DNA of 64,000 bases, taken from contig NC_092562.1 of NCBI RefSeq assembly GCF_037975245.1, positions 17,685,521-17,749,520 of the forward strand, in the 5' to 3' direction. The position numbers were made by a program, and so were the translations under genes. The stretch comes from Apostichopus japonicus (Eukaryota; Echinodermata; Holothuroidea; Aspidochirotida; Stichopodidae). The notes below the pieces were generated by a model. That model saw only the letters and a list, made by a program, of their open reading frames with translations, was not told the DNA's origin and searched no databases. Positions 61,586 through 64,000 of the stretch are shown in pieces. Position 1 is the first letter of the stretch. Every line of letters starts with the position of its first letter.

Positions 61586-64000
61586 ATTAGTTAATCCACC
61601 TAATATCTCAGTCCATACAGTGGCGCGATGGCTTGGCGCACTGTACGAGCTGATGATCGAGACTCTCTTTTGCATCCGTGGTTCGAACCCGGGGTGATGA
61701 CGTCTTTTACAGCAAGTGCCTACACGGGGAGCTGTAAGTATTAGTTAATCCACCTAATATCTCAGTCCATACAGTGGCGCGATGGCTTGGCGCACTGTAC
61801 GAGCTGATGATCGAGACTCTCTTTTGCATCCGTGGTTCGAACCCCGGGTGATGACGTCTTTTACAGCAAATGCCTACACGGGGAGCTGTAAGTATTAGTT
61901 AATCCACCTAATATCTCAGTCCATACAGTGGCGCGATGGCTTGGCGCACTGTACGAGCTGATGATCGAGACTCTCTTTTGCATCCGTGGTTCGAACCCCG
62001 GGTGATGACGTCTTTTGCCGATCTTTTACAGCAAGTGCCTACACGGGGAGCTGTAAGTATTAGTTAATCCACCTAATATCTCAGTCCATACAGTGGCGCG
62101 ATGGCTTGGCGCACTGTACGAGCTGATGATCGAGACTCTCTTTTGCATCCGTTGTTCGAACCCCGGGTGATGACGTCTTTTGCCGATCTTTTACAGCAAG
62201 TGCCTACACGGGGAGCTGTAAGTATTAGTTAATCCACCTAATATCTCAGTCCATACAGTGGCGCGATGGCTTGGCGCACTGTACGAGCTGATGATCGAGA
62301 CTCTCTTTTGCATCCGTGGTTCGAAACCCGGGTGATGACGTCTTTTACAGCAAGTGCCTACACGGGGAGCTGTAAGTATTAGTTAATCCACCTAATATCT
62401 CAGTCCATACAGTGGCGCGATGGCTTGGCGCACTGTACGAGCTGATGATCGAGACTCTCTTTTGCATCCGTGGTTCGAACCCCGGGTGATGACGTCTTTT
62501 GCCGATCTTTTACAGCAAGTGCCTACACGGGAAGCTGTAAGTATTAGTTAATCCACCTAATATCTCAGTCCATACAGTGGCGCGATGGCTTGGCGCACTG
62601 TACGAGCTGATGATCGAGACTCTCTTTTGCATCCGTGGTTCGAACCCCGGGTGATGACGTCTTTTACAGCAAATGCCTACACGGGGAGCTGTAAGTATTA
62701 GTTAATCCACCTAATATCTCAGTCCATACAGTGGCGCGATGGCTTGGCGCACTGTACGAGCTGATGATCGAGACTCTCTTTTGCATCCGTGGTTCGAAAC
62801 CCGGGTGATGACGTCTTTTGCCGATCTTTTACAGCAAGTGCCTACACGGGGAGCTGTAAGTATTAGTTAATCCACCTAATATCTCAGTCCATACAGTGGC
62901 GCGATGGCTTGGCGCACTGTACGAGCTGATGATCGAGACTCTCTTTTGCATCCGTGGTTCGAACCCCGGGTGATGACGTCTTTTACAGAAAGTGCCTACA
63001 CGGGGAGCTGTAAGTATTAGTTAATCCACCTAATATCTCAGTCCATACAGTGGCGCGATGGCTTGGCGCACTGTACGAGCTGATGATCGAGACTCTCTTT
63101 TGCATCCGTGGTTCGAACCCCGGGTGATGACGTCTTTTACAGCAAGTGCCTACACGGGGAGCTGTAAGTATTAGTTAATCCACCTAATATCTCAGTCCAT
63201 ACAGTGGCGCGATGGCTTGGCGCACTGTACGAGCTGATGATCGAGACTCTCTTTTGCATCCGTGGTTCGAACCCCGGGTGATGACGTCTTTTGCCGATCT
63301 TTTACAGCAAGTGCCTACACGGGGAGCTGTAAGTATTAGTTAATCCACCTAATATCTCAGTCCATACAGTGGCGCGATGGCTTGGCGCACTGTACGAGCT
63401 GATGATCGAGACTCTCTTTTGCATCCGTGGTTCGAACCCCGGATGATGACGTCTTTTGCCGATCTTTTACAGCAAGTGCCTACACGGGAGCTGTAAGTAT
63501 TAGTTAATCCACCTAATATCTCAGTCCATACAGTGGCGCGATGGCTTGGCGCACTGTACGAGCTGATGATCGAGACTCTCTTTTGCATCCGTGGTTCGAA
63601 CCCCGGGTGATGACGTCTTTTACAGCAAGTGCCTACACGGGGAGCTGTAAGTATTAGTTAATCCACGTAATATCTCAGTTCATACAGTGGCGCGATGGCT
63701 TGGCGCACTGTACGAGCTGATGATCGAGACTCTCTTTTGCATCCGTGGTTCGAACCCCGGGTGATGACGTCTTTTGCCGATCTTTTACAGCAAGTGCCTA
63801 CACGGGGAGCTGTAAGTATTAGTTAATCCACCTAATATCTCAGTCCATACAGTGGCGCGATGGCTTGGCGCACTGTACGAGCTGATGATCGAGACTCTCT
63901 TTTGCATCCGTGGTTCGAACCCCGGGTGATGACGTCTTTTGCCGATCTTTTACAGCAAGTGCCTACACGGGGAGCTGTAAGTATTAGTTAATCCACCTAA
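61586..64000. repeat. Edge-marked block 5, partial, copies block 3 at +5,895 bp
   Basis: CCGTTGTTC (62,153), CAGAAAGTG (62,986), the G-loss CACGGGAGCTG (near 63,487) and CCACGTAAT (63,667) lie 5,895 bp after their partners in block 3. Few differences were seen: AACCCGGGG versus AACCCCGGG in the first unit, CCCCGGATG near 63,437, and TTTTACAGC near 63,622 where block 3 has TTTTGCAGC. The block is cut by the window end, so the full super-repeat and its copy number lie partly outside. Confidence 0.85.

Larger units (their letters stand above)
1..64000. repeat. 64-kb satellite DNA array, 165/154-bp monomer, head to tail
   Basis: Every part of the window reads as copies of one monomer in the same orientation, beginning ATTAGTTAATCC and ending GAGCTGTAAGT. 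Two main lengths alternate, 165 bp and 154 bp, giving roughly 400 units. Neighbouring units differ by zero to a few substitutions. There is no inversion, no foreign insertion and no unique flank: the first base is a unit start and the last bases are a partial unit. Stretches of more than 300 bp without a gene are therefore all satellite. Arrays like this are known from eukaryotic centromeres and heterochromatin. The location and the species are inferred only loosely and no known satellite name is claimed. Higher-order structure, monomer anatomy and variants are annotated separately below. Confidence 0.98.

Noticed and set aside
63349-63588. 79-codon open frame on the minus strand, almost identical to the one at 57,454
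   Set aside because: It is the 5,895-bp HOR copy of that frame, with the same G loss near 63,487. The apparent conservation is due to DNA duplication and not to selection on a protein.
1-64000. CRISPR array
   Set aside because: The units are contiguous 165/154-bp repeats with no unique spacers between short repeats, and no cas genes are present.
1-64000. Tandem repeat inside a protein gene or a repeat-protein locus
   Set aside because: Although 165 is a multiple of three, stops close all frames in ordinary units, and 154-bp units shift the frame throughout.

Overview
The whole window is one uninterrupted tandem satellite array. From base 1 to base 64,000 a monomer of 165 bp, or a 154-bp deletion form of it, repeats head to tail on one strand, about 400 copies in all. 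No unique sequence, transposon insertion, rRNA gene, CRISPR array or believable protein gene was seen, and both window ends lie inside the array, so its true size and flanks are unknown. A long, homogeneous, higher-order-organised satellite with a chromatosome-sized monomer points to a eukaryotic nuclear genome, probably centromeric, pericentromeric or other heterochromatin. The species cannot be told. The monomer is about 50% GC and shows no CpG depletion (11 CpG per 165 bp), so it does not look like old, heavily methylated, deaminated DNA.

Monomer anatomy, using unit 1-165: an AT-rich lead (about 1-30); a 10-bp-stem hairpin with one bulged G (31-60) that contains a tRNA D-arm-like core; a linker with a T4 run (83-86); a tRNA T-arm / B-box-like palindrome (95-104) running into CCCGGG and GACGTC palindromes; two T4 runs within a TCTTTT-N5-TCTTTT direct repeat; a CAG; a 21-base segment; and a perfect GTAAGT at the unit junction. 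The 154-bp form lacks exactly the 11 bp between the two TCTTTT copies. The A-box-like and B-box-like elements suggest descent from a tRNA-related sequence such as a SINE head.

Region by region, rare point variants recur at exact spacings and reveal higher-order repeats (HORs): 660 bp (4,192-5,511); 825 bp (7,613-9,262); an 11/12-unit family (9,263-14,400); 2,267 bp (14,740-18,304); 2,608 bp in two near-identical copies (18,305-23,520); 1,936 bp (24,170-27,392); 967 bp (28,372-about 30,141); a 5-kb super-repeat with an internal 1,287-bp amplification (29,339-36,948); an 11.49-kb displaced copy (25,952-26,578 to 37,444-38,070); a reshuffled 1.6/1.9-kb zone (40,161-43,204); 792 bp (43,678-45,098); 3,377 bp (44,945-51,698); and a nested family with blocks of 1,605, 2,387, 3,827 and 2,068 bp and a 5,895-bp super-period (51,699-64,000). 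Short units are absent from some left-hand blocks and make up about half of the right-hand ones.

No genes work together here. The functional possibilities are structural (chromatin or centromere), small-RNA transcription from the tRNA-like element, or incidental splicing signals in a read-through transcript. None is shown by sequence alone. The few open reading frames on the minus strand are by-products of single-base changes in monomers and are not annotated as genes.
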